From: Arthrobotrys musiformis
Lineage: Eukaryota > Ascomycota > Orbiliomycetes > Orbiliales > Orbiliaceae
Length of the DNA: 64,000 bases
Direction of reading: 5' to 3'
Assembly: GCA_036971715.1 (NCBI GenBank)
Contig: JAVHJL010000009.1
Location: 806,001 to 870,000, forward strand
Shown one piece after another: positions 10,277-23,047 of the stretch; position 1 is the stretch's first letter, and each line of letters begins with the position of its first letter. The translations under genes and the position numbers were made by a program. The notes below the pieces were generated by a model. The model was not told the DNA's origin. It saw only the letters and a list, made by a program, of their open reading frames with translations, and searched no databases.

Positions 10277-11492
10277 ATGGCGCCCGAACCCACAAAACCG
10301 ACCTTAAAGCCCGAACCCGCCAGCTCCCCACAACCCGCAGAGGACTCCCAAACCGAAGAGACAACCCTCGTCTCCGCCCTCTCCCTCCTGCACCAGATGC
10401 ACCAAAAGCTGGCTTTGCTGAGGGAATCGATCCCGCACATGGTCCAGCCCATCATGAAAGCCTCGGCGTACCAAACCCCCGAGTTACTCTTCGATGACTT
10501 CTCGAAGAGGACGTTGAAGGCTTCCGAGGATCTGGTTGAGTTTACAAAGTTGGTTAGTGATGGGAAGTGGGTTTTTGATAAGGCTTCTGATAGTCGGCGG
10601 GAGGGTGGGGTTGAGGCTGGGGAGATTAAGAGGTGGAAGAGTAGTGCGCCTGTGCCGCATTACCTGAAAGATATCGTGGAGGGGACGGAGGGTATAAGTA
10701 AAGACAAAGAAGCCAAGAAGAAAGAAGAGGAAGAAAAGAAGGAGAGGAAGAGGCTAGAAGCCGAGAGGAGTAAAGAAAGAGAGCTAGAAATCGCAGAGGT
10801 CAAAGGGTTGGAGAGCGAAGATGTCAGGAAGGGGATCCTGGAGGAATTTAAGAAAGAGCACAGTGATCTTGAGATCACATTCGAAGAAGACGGGAAGGTT
10901 TTGAAGGTTGCGATACCTAAGCCCGTCGGTTTGACGTTCTCGATCGAGATACCGCAGGCAGAGGCGGAGTCTAATAGATATATCGTCACCTTACCTACGG
11001 CATCATATCTCCATGTCCTGATATTGAGGAGTATCACCACGCGGCCGAATGCTGGGAGCTTAAAATACCTGCTAGTAAGTATTCCTTTCCTCTGCTAGGA
11101 AACTATATATAGCCCTTTACTTACGTATGAATCCGAATTTATAGGACATGATAGCAACCTACAAAACAATATACAAAACGAAATGCAACAAGTGCAATAA
11201 ACTAACCCAAGGCCCCAAGGCCGACCTCCCCGTCATCCGCCGTCTCAAAAGAATAGCAAAATTAGTGCAAAAAGAAGGTAAAGAAGATGGCGGAAGCGGT
11301 CAGGAGAAGGATAAAATGGATACGGCCGGGGATGATAAGACGGCAAAGGGTGCGAAGGATGCCAACCCCAAGATTAAAAAGGAACCGGAGGAACAGAAGC
11401 CCCAGGAAGAAAACGATGGAGCGGATGATGGGGCTGAGGTGGAGCTCGTCGAGGAATTCTGGGTGACCTATCATGAGGGATGTGCTACTTAG
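10277..11492 (+). CDS. MED27: Mediator complex subunit 27
   Basis: Exons 10277-11074 and 11145-11492 (intron GTAAGT...TATAG) give 381 aa. The N-terminal third is helical (LVSALSLLHQMHQKLALLRE; MVQPIMKASAYQTPELLFDD) as in the Mediator tail. The middle (about 135-200) is a highly charged Lys/Glu helix. The C-terminal part has a helix LDMIATYKTIYKTKCNKC followed 80-90 residues later by WVTYHEGC; this CxxC plus HxxC arrangement resembles the C-terminal zinc-binding element of Med27. An acidic low-complexity insert (DTAGDD to NDGADDGAEVE) separates the two halves of the metal site. Med27 sits in the tail module and relays activator signals to RNA polymerase II. Assignment rests on the C-terminal motif and overall plan, so it is good but not certain. 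Confidence 0.72.
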
Positions 11493-11987
11493 TGAATACT
11501 CAGGGTCTGATAAGTCGGGATACTGATTGTATTCTTTGTTTTTCGATTGATTCCGCAAGAATCGTATGACGGGCAGGTCTAGCACTCTCTAGAGGCCCAC
11601 ACCTGTACTTTGTATTTATAGGATACCCCTGCCAGCGGATATTTGTAATGAAAATATATAACGAATTTATGCTTACGATGCGCACGTGAAACATATATGA
11701 TTACGTTCAAGTCGTGATGTATTGATTCATCTTTGAACATCTGAAGCATGACCTACATTACACCCCGTGTACCGTAAAAAGAAGAACAGAAAAGAGGAAA
11801 ATAGAGCGTCTGGTTGCTATTACCAACGCATAATGATGATGGACGTAATGAAAGGAAAACGGAGGAAAAGAGACGGATTTTCCCTTTCAGTAAGATAGTT
11901 ACAGAGTGATAGAGGATGGAAGGCGGTGGATATAAAAAGGTGTAAGAAAAGCGATGCGAAAAAGGGACAAAGATACGCAGAAAGAGC
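11493..11987. other. Convergent intergenic region between MED27 and RPS16
   Basis: The 3' ends of two convergent genes meet here. No gene or clear structure is seen; both 3' UTRs must lie in these 495 bp. Confidence 0.5.
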
Positions 11988-12755
11988 TTAACGGTAAGAT
12001 TTCCTGTAGCAGATGTGTTAGCAATCGATATGCCCGAGGTTGTTTCGGAGAAATCCGTTGGAGATTGGTAACATACTGGAATCTGGCTCTGGCACCCGGA
12101 CCACCGAACTTCTTGGGCTCGCACCGTCTGTTGTCGGCAACCAACAGGGATCGGTCGAATGTCAGCAGAGCAGCCTTCAACTGGTTCTTCGAGTGCTCAT
12201 CGACATATTTCTGGTAGTAGGCAACGATGGCCTTGGCGATAGCCTGACGGATGGCATAGATCTGGGAAGTGTGACCACCACCGGTGACGCGGACACGGAT
12301 GTCGACGTTCTGGAACTTGTCGAGGCCGAGGATGAGGAGAGGCTCGTAGACCTTGAATCTGAGGATTTCGGGTTGGACAAGGGACAGCGGCGAGCCGTTG
12401 ACCTTTACCAGACCTTTGCCAGCCTATTGTTCGAAATTTCCCAATCAGTACTTTCCCATCTTTTTCGACGAACTTGTCGATATTCCAATTCGAGATTTTT
12501 AGGTAGAGATGCGGACCTTGCAGTGGGCAACAGCGGTGGCTAAAATTTAGGCAGCACGACGTTAGCAATCTCTTGTACTATTTTTTCGCAATTCCACCAG
12601 CATCTCGAGAAGCCATCGTCAATCCTTCCCACACAGCTCCTCTCCAAGCTAGTCGAGAATTTCCCTTCAAAGACCAAAGACCAAAAACCGAACAAGATTG
12701 GATGCACACCTGTCTTCTTCTTGCCGAAGCATTGAACGCTTTGTGTCGTCGACAT
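11988..12755 (-). CDS. RPS16: 40S ribosomal protein S16 (uS9)
   Basis: Four exons on the reverse strand, in transcript order 12755-12710, 12539-12517, 12423-12077 and 12003-11988, giving 143 aa. The second exon is only 23 nt and the last 16 nt. The product begins [20 protein letters not shown] and continues [56 protein letters not shown], ending RARFQKSYR. The C-terminal KSYR tail reaches into the decoding P site, and splicing of the 16-nt last exon is what restores it. The length is normal for the family. An AACCCTA (telobox-like) element lies about 20 bp upstream of the start on the coding strand (12775-12781). Confidence 0.96.
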
Positions 12756-15723
12756 GATGGGCGGGATTGTTGTGTAGGGTTTGTCGGAAACGGGAAGGGC
12801 GTCGACGGAAGTTGGGTAGTGTCGTTGGTGGGAGTGGTCGTGATATCGAGATTGAATTCGAGATGCTTGGGTGTTGCGCTTTTCCTCCAAATTTTTGCTG
12901 GTGGGAATTGGTCACGTGAGGTCTGGGCTGGGCGTGATCAGGGCTGAAAGCCCTCTCAGACAGAAGGCCAACCGCGCTTGTCGCGGGAGTGTCAAACACG
13001 TGTTCTGTCTTTGTGTTGACTATCTCAACACATCACACACCCACAGCAAACCAGACTCATATCACGTGGTTATTGACTTCTTGAATTTGCCTTTATTCCG
13101 ACTTCCGGCCTGGTTCACTCGATAGAATTCGTTCGAGGGTTCATGCGAACCTAAACATCACCGCCTTTAGGATAAATCATCGGATGGACTCCCACGATGA
13201 ATCCATTTCCATTTTAGTCTTGAGCAATCAATATCGTTATAGGCTTCAAAGGGTTTCTGAACATGTGTTGCCACCTCAAGGAGGTCATATTCGAGACGAA
13301 GATGGAAAACTCGCAGCTTGTAATTGGATGTAATTAATTGGAGGCGACACAATCACCTTCTCTCAAAGCACAACTGTTGGATTTCTAATATCAAGAATTC
13401 TAGAATCAATCCAGCGATGCTTTTCTTTTTCCTTCTTTCGGCCAACAGGCCAAGCCGGGCGGTAGTGTTGCGACCCCCATGCGAGATAATCTTAATTGCC
13501 CTGGCCTGGCCGGGCGCCGGCATCACCTTCAAGGGTGCCATGGCCGGTTAGCTATGGTATATCTGCGGTCAATTATTGAGAGACATTGAACTTCCGATCG
13601 GACCATCTCGATGACCACGCTCACGTCAAGTCCAACTGGGTGATTAGTATACGATACATACGAAGTATGCGCATACTGACATTTTTTTGCCTCAGACGGC
13701 CGGCAATGGGGTTCAGACCTTTGACTTTCTCTCCATGCCTCCCTCAAGCCCTCTTAGGGTTTTACAACGGGACAACGGCATCGTCGCATCTTGACATCTA
13801 ATATCGTCTCTCCGGATCTAATGCGGTTTACTGGCCGTTTTTAATTAGGTCTCTGCACAGACAAAACCGAATTCCGACTAATGAATTCTCAAATCACGAG
13901 ATCTCAAGCATATCAGACCCCTTCGGACCCATCTATTACGTACTTTGATACCAAGTCTTCATAGGCGAACATGGATGTGGCTTTGGTACCTATTGCGGGG
14001 TAAACCCTTTGCGCATTAAATTTTACGTATTAAAACTTCTTTTGATAACCTCTAGCTTCCCATACAGAATACGCTACCGATGTTCATTATTAGACTTTTC
14101 TGGAAGTCTGCGGTGTATCGAAGTTGAAGGAAAAGCCTCCCGTTCCGGCCAAAGCCAGCCAGCCAGAGAGTTAACTTCGCGTTCTGAAACCTGTTGCGAA
14201 AAACAATGCAATGTTACCGCCAGTTCGGCGCAGGTTCTTATCGACGTTAGGAGTTGGGAGGGAAGATGTTTAATTAGTACGTACAGCATCATCATCAGAC
14301 TACTAATTGCCACGCGGCGAACCTCGGATGCCCTTATCAGCGGCGTACTATTGACGGTATCATCGAAAGTGGAGCCAAGATCAATCAATCTGTTCTGTCA
14401 TATCATCATGCTGTGGGGAGAGGCCTATCTTGGTGTGTGGCCATGTGGGTCCCTTAGAATCGGCGAGTCGTGTGCCTCAACCTGGTTCTGTGGCGTCCAG
14501 GGAAACCTAAAACTGCATATCTGGACCGAGAAGGTATTGCCGTTCGTCCTGTGTGACCAAGGGATTCCATGCCTGCTGCTGCGGGTGGGGCACTTGGTGT
14601 CTCGCATGTCACCGGTAGGCGAAGGGACTTCGATCAAGGCAGCAGCGAATGGACGTCGAAGGTATTGATCTTACTACTGCTCGCTGTGCCACTACCAGGG
14701 CCGTCGCTGATTGGAATATCAGATGCTGCATGTTTCTGTATGAACGGCTACATTTCGCACAAAGCGCAGGGCCAAGGAGGAGTCGTTTCCATTTGCAGAA
14801 AACATACATGCATCCAGACACCCATACAGTGGCGTCCATGGGGAAAATTCTTCGAAGTGGAAGTGCGTCAACGCACCCTTCGCTTCGTCTGTTACGTTCG
14901 ATGCATCTCGCAAATTAACATATCGACGTCCCCCTTCAAAGTCAAACCCTAAGCATTTTTGAAGGAAAGGCTATACACGAGAAAAAAAGTTTGCTCGGAT
15001 TGACTTTGAGACCCAGCCCCTTGATCTCCGTTATCTCGAACGCTTCCGAGGTTCCATCGTCCATCTCGACTCGATCCGTGCAAACGCAAAAGCGATATTA
15101 ACATCAAGGTTAATGCGGCTTCGGGCATCGTCCTGCCTGCTTTTAGACTCGAGGTGTCTTGGGTGGGCGGCCAGGCCACACACCCTCTAGCTCCCAGTCA
15201 AGAAAGTCTTATCTCTCAGTTAGGTTACCCCATCCAGATCAGCAGGCACCTGTGCAGCAGCCAACATATTGATTGAGAACGCCCGCCTTTTAAATACCTG
15301 GAAACACGGCCAGGCACAAGGGCAGGATTTTAAAACGATTCGCAGATGCCCAATTCATAAAATTTAAAACTTGCGAAATCCCCCCGTTTTTTCTCTCCTA
15401 CTTTCTCCTGCCCTTTGATTCTCCCTTTTCTTTTATTTTCACACCTTTCCTCGTTCGCGACGTACGTTATCAACGGATAGTGACGACATCTCGATTGAAC
15501 GACCAAAAAAAGCGATATCTTTTGTGTTACAGCTTTCGCGGGGCCAGGATCAATCACGGCTATTCCACAACAGTAACAAACCTCCAGCCAACACTTGTTA
15601 TTAAGTGCCTGCAGCATACGAATGTCGGTGGAGGGATTCTGCTGTCGACAACATTTGGGAATATAATTTTTTATCTTTTTTTTTATTATAAAAAATATAA
15701 TTTAATCTCTATCTACCGACAAG
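12756..15723. other. 3-kb gene-poor region between RPS16 and the APC permease
   Basis: Apart from the RPS16 promoter at its left end and the permease leader at its right end (A/T-rich just before 15724), I see nothing I can support. The longest frame (14009-14668, 219 codons) has no recognisable domain, a composition unlike the neighbouring proteins, and overlapping frames on the other strand. Confidence 0.5.
12775..12781 (-). promoter_or_regulatory. Telobox-like AACCCTA upstream of RPS16
   Basis: On the coding (reverse) strand the sequence reads AACCCTA 20 bp before the ATG. Elements of this type are known in fungal ribosomal protein promoters, where TTAGGG-binding factors act. A related AACCCT occurs at 52793-52798 in the RPL17/NOP1 promoter. 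Confidence 0.4.
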
Positions 15724-17604
15724 ATGGATATAGAACATGCCAGACACAGGCCTACTTCGGCCGGGGTATCGTCAGTCGTTAAGGGTGATCTGCCTCCAGC
15801 CGACCACCAAATGTCGGCCGACGAGGAGGCATTGTATGCGCTTGGTTATAAGCAAGAATTCAAGTATGTGAACATCGCGTATAGGGCTTACTTGACGACG
15901 TTTTTCTAACCTGAATCAATTCCACAGGCGTGAATTTAGCTTATGGACGACGTTCTGCGTTTCCTTCGCGGTTCTAGGTAAGCGAATATACTTAAACAAT
16001 AATATCCCGTTTAAATTCGGCGTAGAGCGACCGACTAACAAATCGCATAGGTCTCCTGCCTTCTTTCGCAAGTACATTATACTATGGTATGGGATACGCA
16101 GGAACCGCGGGTATGGTGTGGGGATGGATCGTTGCCATGATTTTTATCCAGTGCGTCGCCCTGTCGATGGCTGAGCTTTGTAGTTCCATGCCCACATCTG
16201 GTGGTCTTTACTACGCCGCTGCTGTCCTGGCACCAGAAGGATATGGTCCATTCGCTGCATGGATTACAGGCTGGAGTAACTGGATCGTGCAGGTTACTGC
16301 CGCTCCATCGGTCGACTACGCCATGGCAGCTATGATTCTTGCACTCGGATCTATGTCCAACCCGGAGTACATTCCTACCAACTACCAGACATTCCTCCTC
16401 TCGGTGCTCATCATGATCCTCCATGCAATTATCTCGTCCATGCCAACCCTTTGGATTGCGCGGTTTAACTCTGTTGGTACTGTCGTCAATATCATCGCCT
16501 TAGTAGCCGTCATAATTATCATCCCAGCAGATACGACACGCAGAAATCCAAGGTTTAACCCAAGCAGCAGCGTCTGGGGTGATATCTCAAACATGACAGA
16601 CTACCCCGATGGTGTAGCCGTTCTCATGTCCTTCATCAGTGTCATCTGGACTATGTCCGGTTATGATTCGCCATTCCATTTGGCAGAGGAATGTTCGAAC
16701 GCCAACATCGCATCTCCTCGTGCTATCGTTCTTACATCCGGAATTGGTGGTGTTATGGGATGGTTCCTCCAGCTTGTGGTCGCCTACACTGTTATCGACA
16801 TTGAGGCTGTTCTCGACTCCGACCTCGGCCAACCGTTCGCCGCTTACTGCCTTCAAGTTCTTCCTTACAAGACATCGCTTGCTGTTACTGCGTTGACAAT
16901 TGTCTGTGCCTTCTCCATGGGTCAAGGTTGTATGGTTGCCGCATCCCGTGTGACTTACGCCTACGCTCGTGATGATTGTTTCCCACTCTCGAATTACTGG
17001 AAGAAAGTTCACCCACTCACTAAGACACCCGTCAATGCCGTTTGGTTCAACTGTGTCATCGGTATCTTATTGCTTCTCCTCATCTTCGCCGGTGATATCG
17101 CCATCGGAGCTATTTTCTCCGTCGGTGCTATCGCCGCTTTCGTCGCTTTCACCGTTCCAATCTTTATCCGTGTATTCTTTGTCGGTGATAGGTTCAGAAG
17201 GGGACCATGGCATCTTGGAAAATGGAGCAAGCCCATCGGATGGGCTGCTTGTGGATTCGTTGCGCTCATGGTACCGATCCTCTGTTTGCCACAGAGTACT
17301 GGTGAGAATTTGAATGCTCAGGATATGGTAAGTTTACTTTTACTCTATTTTCGCTGGCCTTTGTGGGGGTTGACTCAGAGCTAACATTTTGATTTCAAAT
17401 TAGAACTGGACATGCCTTGTGTACGGCGGCCCCATGCTCATCGTCACGATCTGGTGGTTCGTCGATGCGAAGAACTGGTTTAACGGTCCCAAGATCAATA
17501 TCGAGCATAAGATGCTTGGTGCGAAGGGTAACGTTGTCGACGGCGTCAACGTCGGACCCGAACAACATGCCTCAGAGGACGACATCCTTGGAAAGGATAA
17601 ATAA
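15724..17604 (+). CDS. APC-superfamily permease, GABA/choline (Uga4/Hnm1-like) type
   Basis: Exons 15724-15863, 15928-15977, 16051-17327 and 17404-17604 give 555 aa. The splices join QEFKREFSLWTTFCVSFAVLG to LLPSFASTLYYG, the first transmembrane segment typical of the fungal GABA/amino acid-choline transporter group. About 12 hydrophobic segments follow. Conserved features include MAELCSSMPTSGGLYYAAA (TM2-3), WSNWIVQVTAAPS, GYDSPFHLAEECSNANIASPRAI (the loop diagnostic of this group), ARDDCFPLS and HPLTKTPVNAVWFN. The cytoplasmic tail follows NWFNGPKINIEH. Family members import GABA, choline, amino acids or polyamines at the plasma or vacuolar membrane; substrate cannot be read from sequence. 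The gene converges with a Dal5-like permease (375 bp between stops) and lies near an amidase. Confidence 0.9.
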
Positions 17605-17978
17605 AGCATTTTATAATTTGCTTTCTTGCTTTTTCCCCTGTTATAGTTTTTGATTTTTGATTATTTTGATATTAATCACCCGCGCCCGAACTTTTATTGG
17701 AGTTTCTTTCTTTTTTTGGATTCGGCAAGCGTTGGGATGGGAAAGGTGCATTTGGGATTTTATGGGCTTTGTGTCTATATCGTCCCAGGGGTAGGCTTAT
17801 GATTAATCTTTAGTGTATATGAATATATATCTCGACGAAATTGTCGAATCAATCAATCATCGATGTTGATTTTTGTTTCAAAAACTTCAACCTCTCGAGT
17901 CTACAATACTCAATACCACAGTAGAATCATTCATCTAGCTAAGAAACGTCCATAAAAAGAAACAGAATCTCAAAACCA
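17605..17978. other. Convergent intergenic region between two permease genes
   Basis: 3' UTR space for both convergent transporters; pyrimidine-rich after 17604. No gene is seen. Confidence 0.5.
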
Positions 17979-19920
17979 CTAATGAGCGAAACGGAAATCC
18001 AACCTCTTCGTTCCTTCATCCTTCGTATTATAGATGTAATCGATCTTTTCGTCGTTCGTGAGTTCAGCCCATTTGGCTTCCCTTCGCGCGTTCCTTTTGA
18101 CATACCAGTACTTGACGAGGACGAATAGGACGATATTCCACGATGCGATTGCGAGGAGGATTTTATTACCCTTGTAATCTGTTGAAAAAGGTAATATCAG
18201 TAATCAAAGCCGTTGTATCTTTAGAAACGTGTAATACTCACAATGCGGTCTATCCGCTTCACGGTATATGTTCGACGCAATAATATTCCCGCTCTGGACG
18301 AACATATTGTATAATGCAGCACTAACCGCCCTCGCCCTCACCGAATTCGAATTTCTCGAGTTCCACGCCACGAGGATGGCATGACAGTACGGATAACTCA
18401 ACAATCCGGTCAACAACCCATACCGAACCCACCCGTCCGCACTGGGTGGCAATAATACCAAAGCCAGGAGGAACGGCCACATCCAGATATTCGACGCCAT
18501 GGAGACTAACGAACGTTCGTTGAGCCATTCGCTTATTCTGCTGATGATTAGGAGGTTCACGCCGAACATGAATTGCGAGGGGATGGTGAGGAGGTTGGCG
18601 TTTAGTGTGCTCCAGCCCATCTGTCGGAGGATGAAGGCGAGGTAGTTTTGGGGCGGGGCTGGGGGGATGTAGGCTGTTAGGCCGATGAGGTAGAGTGGCC
18701 AGAGGTCGAAGTCTTTGAGGCATTTCCAGAGGAGGGGTGGAGTGACACCTTGGCTGTTAGGGTGAAGATATCATGTTAGTGTCTCCTCGTTCTCGACACG
18801 TACGTATATAGATGTAGTATACATCCGCATACATAGTTGAATTCGTGGGGTTAGTGGGGGGCTTGTTATAACATACCGATTATGCATATCGCCCTTGGAG
18901 GGATCATCTCTTAGCAGACGGTTGACCAAGATCTTTTCCTCCCGCTCATTGAACCATGGATTCTTGCGAAATCTACCCTTGGTCTGACTGGGGCTCGCAG
19001 GCATGAGGAACCAACTTGCCACACCGATGAGGGCGGTGATACCACCTTCGATCAAGAAGAGGAATTTCCAACCAGACCACCCGGCGAGACCTCGCATTTG
19101 GAGGATACCCGCGGCGAGGAGGGAACCGATCACGTTACATGCGCTCAGAACGGTCCAGAACCACGAGAGCCTGATTGGAAGTTCCTTTGCTTTGTACCAA
19201 TAAGTTATGTAGAGGACGGTATCGGGCTAGTGGCAATTGCGTATTAGAATACCTTCGGCGAGCTTGGACGTAGAGATGCAACAGTGGGGTCCTTACAATA
19301 AATCCACCCATCAAGAGCCCCATCAGCGCCCGAACGGCAAAGTACCCAGCTCGATTGGTAAGTCCAATCTGCGACAGCGAAACCAAAGACCAAGCAAAGA
19401 TAATAAACGGAATCCAAACATCCGGCCCCAACTTCTTCGAAATAAGACCGCTGGGTAACTCCGCAGACAAGAAACAGACCAAAAATATAGTCTGCCCCGT
19501 ATTAAAATCATTAGTATTCATCCCCAGCTCCGTCAACATATTATCCGTAATCGCCCTATTAATATTCCTGCGATTGATATCTAATGCGAAAAACATGATC
19601 CATGCCCACGTCATAACCCTCCAGTCGATTATACGCTTCAACCGCTTTTCTTCAGCAGCAGACCATGTGATTTCGGGATCAAACCGATGGCGGCCTTCGT
19701 AAGACGCATTCTCGTAAACACCGCGCCAATATTCCGCGACCTTGGGGTCGGAGAAAATATGGTTGCCGTAGGATCCGTAGTCCCCATCGATATCCTGTTC
19801 CGTGGTGGTGTCATAATCACTTTGATTGGAGCTACTTTCCGCCGTAGCGCCAATTTTAGAGTCTTTGGAATCAATGGGTGGTTCCTCGACTGCCGATTGG
19901 GAGGGTCTTATATCCGCCAT
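17979..19920 (-). CDS. MFS transporter, Dal5/allantoate permease family
   Basis: Transcript-order exons 19920-19297, 19226-18877, 18753-18242 and 18178-17979 give 561 aa. The start is the Met of MADIRPSQSAVEEPP. A hydrophilic N-terminus of about 100 residues is followed by 12 predicted membrane helices. Diagnostic anion:cation symporter features are KRIIDWRVMTWAW before TM1, FALDINRRNINRA (the Dal5-family variant of the LDRxNIxNA motif), LPSGLISKKLGPDVWIP, RALMGLLMGGF, then WKFLFLIEGGITALIG and WLNER. The tail ends KRLDFRFAH. Members take up allantoate, ureidosuccinate, dipeptides, pantothenate or other organic anions across the plasma membrane. The substrate is unknown here. Dal5-type genes are usually under nitrogen catabolite control. 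Confidence 0.9.
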
Positions 19921-21217
19921 CTTTTTTAAAAAGCGGAAGCGTCCGGGAATTATATAATGGAAAATGGGGAAACGAGACGGGTAGAGTAGGTTTGCGTGAT
20001 CTGGTATCCGCAATGGCGAACGACAGAATCCACCCTTTCCGCGGAGATACTAGACTCTTAGATTCTAGATTCCTATATATATGTATATAGACGGGAACGT
20101 CGCCCGCGGAAATGTTCTATTGAATCCGCGGAAATGCCAGTGCAAAAGGAAAAGACGGGGTAAAAAGACAGCGATTATATAAATGCAGGGACAGATCCAG
20201 AAAATGGGATCAACTGGCCTGTACCTCCTGAAGGAAGACGAGTACCAGGCGGCCGGACCGACTACATTTTATATCCAACGACCCCAAAAAACCCAAAATC
20301 CTCACTTTCTACTTCGGTCTCTGCCAATTCCCCCTCTTTCAAGAAAAGTTCTGAACGACTCCACCTCCAAGAGAAGCTGAGAACAAAAAAGAATCACGCA
20401 ATTAGCTAGATTTATATCATCACCGGTCTGAGGTTGCCACTTCGTTCAGTCAACTTTTTTCCTTCCCTGGAGCGATAAAGGACCTGGTAAAAAAAAGATA
20501 AGAAGCGAACATATCACTTAGCGGTGGACGCCGAGAGGGAAGGCACCAAAGCCACGGATCACGACATGGCCAATTCCCGCCTCTGTCAATTGCAATTAAG
20601 TGCGGATAGGGAAAAAAGTACATGGGGGTGAAATGCATGCAGGTTTCGCAAAAACTAAACGAAACCTCGGTAGGTTATTTCGGCGAGGTGCTGACATGAT
20701 CAATTCGCTTGGATACCTATTGGCAGGCGGGGAGGGAGGGATGTTCTTCCTGCTTTGTCTACACGGTGATAACAACTTCTGATAAAAAGGTGGAGACCAA
20801 ATGGCTGACGGTTGCAGTTGTGAAGTGGTACAGGTCGAGGGGACTATTCTGTGATATTGCCAAGTCTTGCGTGCTTGTATAGAAAATATACAACAGAACG
20901 CTGCGTTGCAGGTCGTTTGGTTTTATACGAGTTACATTTTAAACATTTCATTTTGGCGTTCTTAACGGCAGGGAAATATATTCAGAATCAAGAAGGAAGG
21001 TAGATTTTACCCGTGGCAAGATAAAAAAGCTTGATAGTGGGGCTTAAGGGGGCATATCAGCGGACTCCGATTGGCTGTGTGGGTGACGACAAGAACGTGG
21101 TTGTGCTTGGGGGTGGGGAAACTTGGGGGTTGGCGAGTCTGCGAACGGTGTGCCAAAGTGCTATGTACGTTAAATCCCCATAGATTTGAGCATGTGGTGT
21201 GCATTACAACATAGAAT
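19921..21217. other. 1.3-kb intergenic region upstream of the Dal5-like gene
   Basis: Holds the Dal5-like promoter and the amidase 3' end. Reading frames are short and without recognisable content. No repeats or RNA genes are seen. Confidence 0.5.
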
Positions 21218-23047
21218 CTACAATTTATGATCCCTGATCGTTGCTCCTCGCGTTCCAGATACAACCTCGTCAACGACGTGCATCGCATGCAGCAGCTCCT
21301 CTTCTTGGAATTTCCTGCCAACGATCTGCAGTGACAGTGGGCTCCCAAGATAATCTTCCTTTTTCTCCCCTGCTAAGAGTATTAGTATTTCTTGTCCTCC
21401 GTATGCTAAGGTATTGATTTATAATGTATAGTATATCGAGCAGGAGTTAATCCGAACTTACAGAGTTTCGTCCGATTGATCTTGTCCCAGCTGGTTCCGG
21501 TTTCCGTTCCCAACGGCGCTTCCAGATCTTCTCTCGTAACGTTCCTGGCTGGGATAGCCCCACTGGGCCAATCGAGCATGTTGAACATGGAGGTGTAACC
21601 CGCACCATTCCAAGCGTCCGGTTGTGGGGTCGGGTGGGGGGCTACCGGACAGATTATGGCATCAAAATCCTGGCCGTCACTCGTCTTCCACAGCTTTAGC
21701 GATTGAATAATCAGTTCTTCGTTTTTGGAATTCAATTCGAACAGCTGCTTTAACGTAGCCGGGTCCCTGCGTTTCAGCCGTGGCGCTATCCACGGGACCT
21801 TTGGCTCTCCGGTTTTGTCGAGGAGGTCAGAAGCCCATGCGCCTCCTTCGATACTCATCAATTTGTTGGAGTGTCCGTGAAGTTGTTTGACAAACTTTGG
21901 GGGGTTGTCGATAACGACGACTTTATGACCTCTCGACTGCAATTGAGCAGCTGTCTCTTTCAAAACTCGCTGAACCGGCGGTAAAGGCGTAGTAACAAGA
22001 TCAGTCATCAGAACCAAGAACCTGAGAGGTCTTGGCTTAAACTCTAACGTTCTCCATGGCGAGAATAGAACGTGTGGTTCGCTCTCCCAGAGTTTCCCGT
22101 CTGATACGACTTTGAGCAGAAGTTCGCATGATCTGAGCGAAGTCGCAATTGGGCCGGTGGAGAACGACAAGCCAACCCCAAAGCTTCCCGGTTGGGTAAA
22201 TTCGGTGGCAACATGTGAGACATATCTATGAGCAGTTGGTTTAACGCCGTAAATTCCATTACACATGGCTGGGACTCGAATGCTGCCGCCGATATCGCTG
22301 CCAATTCCTAGCAGACTGCCACGGATTCCTATTAAAGCGCCTTCTCCGCCACTCGATCCGCCTGCGGTAAGTTTCCTGTTCATAGGATTTAATGTTCTCC
22401 CCCAGATCAAATTGACGGAATCAAGGGACATCATCGTCTGCGGGATGTTGGTTTTGCAGTAGAAGACCGCACCGGCATCTTCCAATACTGAGACGATCGA
22501 CGACTTTTCTTTAGCCGGCCGGAAACACATTGCCACGACACCGCTACTAGAGTCGTAGCCTGGATAGTTGTAGCTATCTTTGATGGATATCGGGACACCG
22601 TGGAAGGGACCGAGGGGAAGACCATGTTCCTCAAGGTGCTTGTCCAACAGCTTGGCATGTTCAAGCGCCTTATCAAAGAATATTTCCGTAAGGCAGTTCA
22701 ACTAGATAGTAACAAACTGTCAGAAAAAAAACTATCCTACCTATAGGGCCGGTTTATTCAATCATACATACCAATTGCTGAGCGATAGCCGCGCGTTTGC
22801 AAAACGCAAGCGTAACTTCATGACAAGAGTAGATGCGCCGACGGATTCGATCCGCCAGCTCGACAGCATCAAAAGTCTCAGTGATCTCAATTTCTCGGGC
22901 GGACAATATGCCAGATTCTCTGGGTATATGTCTGACATCGGTGACACTTTCGTCCGGGAGAGATCCGAGACGCCATTCTTGGGGAATGCGCGACTGTTGT
23001 TCGGCTTGCTTTCGCTTGATTATTTCGGCGTACGTTGAGGATGCCAT
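21218..23047 (-). CDS. Amidase-signature family hydrolase (fungal amidase)
   Basis: Transcript-order exons 23047-22772, 22701-21462 and 21372-21218 give 556 aa, normal for fungal acetamidase/fatty-acid-amide-type enzymes. The catalytic triad is intact and spaced as in FAAH: Lys about 133 (VPISIKDSYNYPG), cis-Ser about 208 (TAGGSSGGEGALIG) and nucleophile Ser about 232 (GIGSDIGGSIRVP). The last exon supplies GSPLSLQIVGRKFQEEELL, the conserved end of the fold, so splicing there is needed; a branch-like ATACTAATAC precedes the acceptor. No signal peptide, so probably cytosolic or peroxisomal. Likely reaction: carboxamide to acid plus ammonia; the amide substrate is unknown. It lies near two permeases and may supply nitrogen with them. 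Confidence 0.92.

Noticed and set aside
14009..14668. 219-codon forward frame in the RPS16-permease gap
   Set aside because: No recognisable domain, no low-complexity or membrane logic, overlaps other frames on both strands, and no intron or homologue can be invoked.
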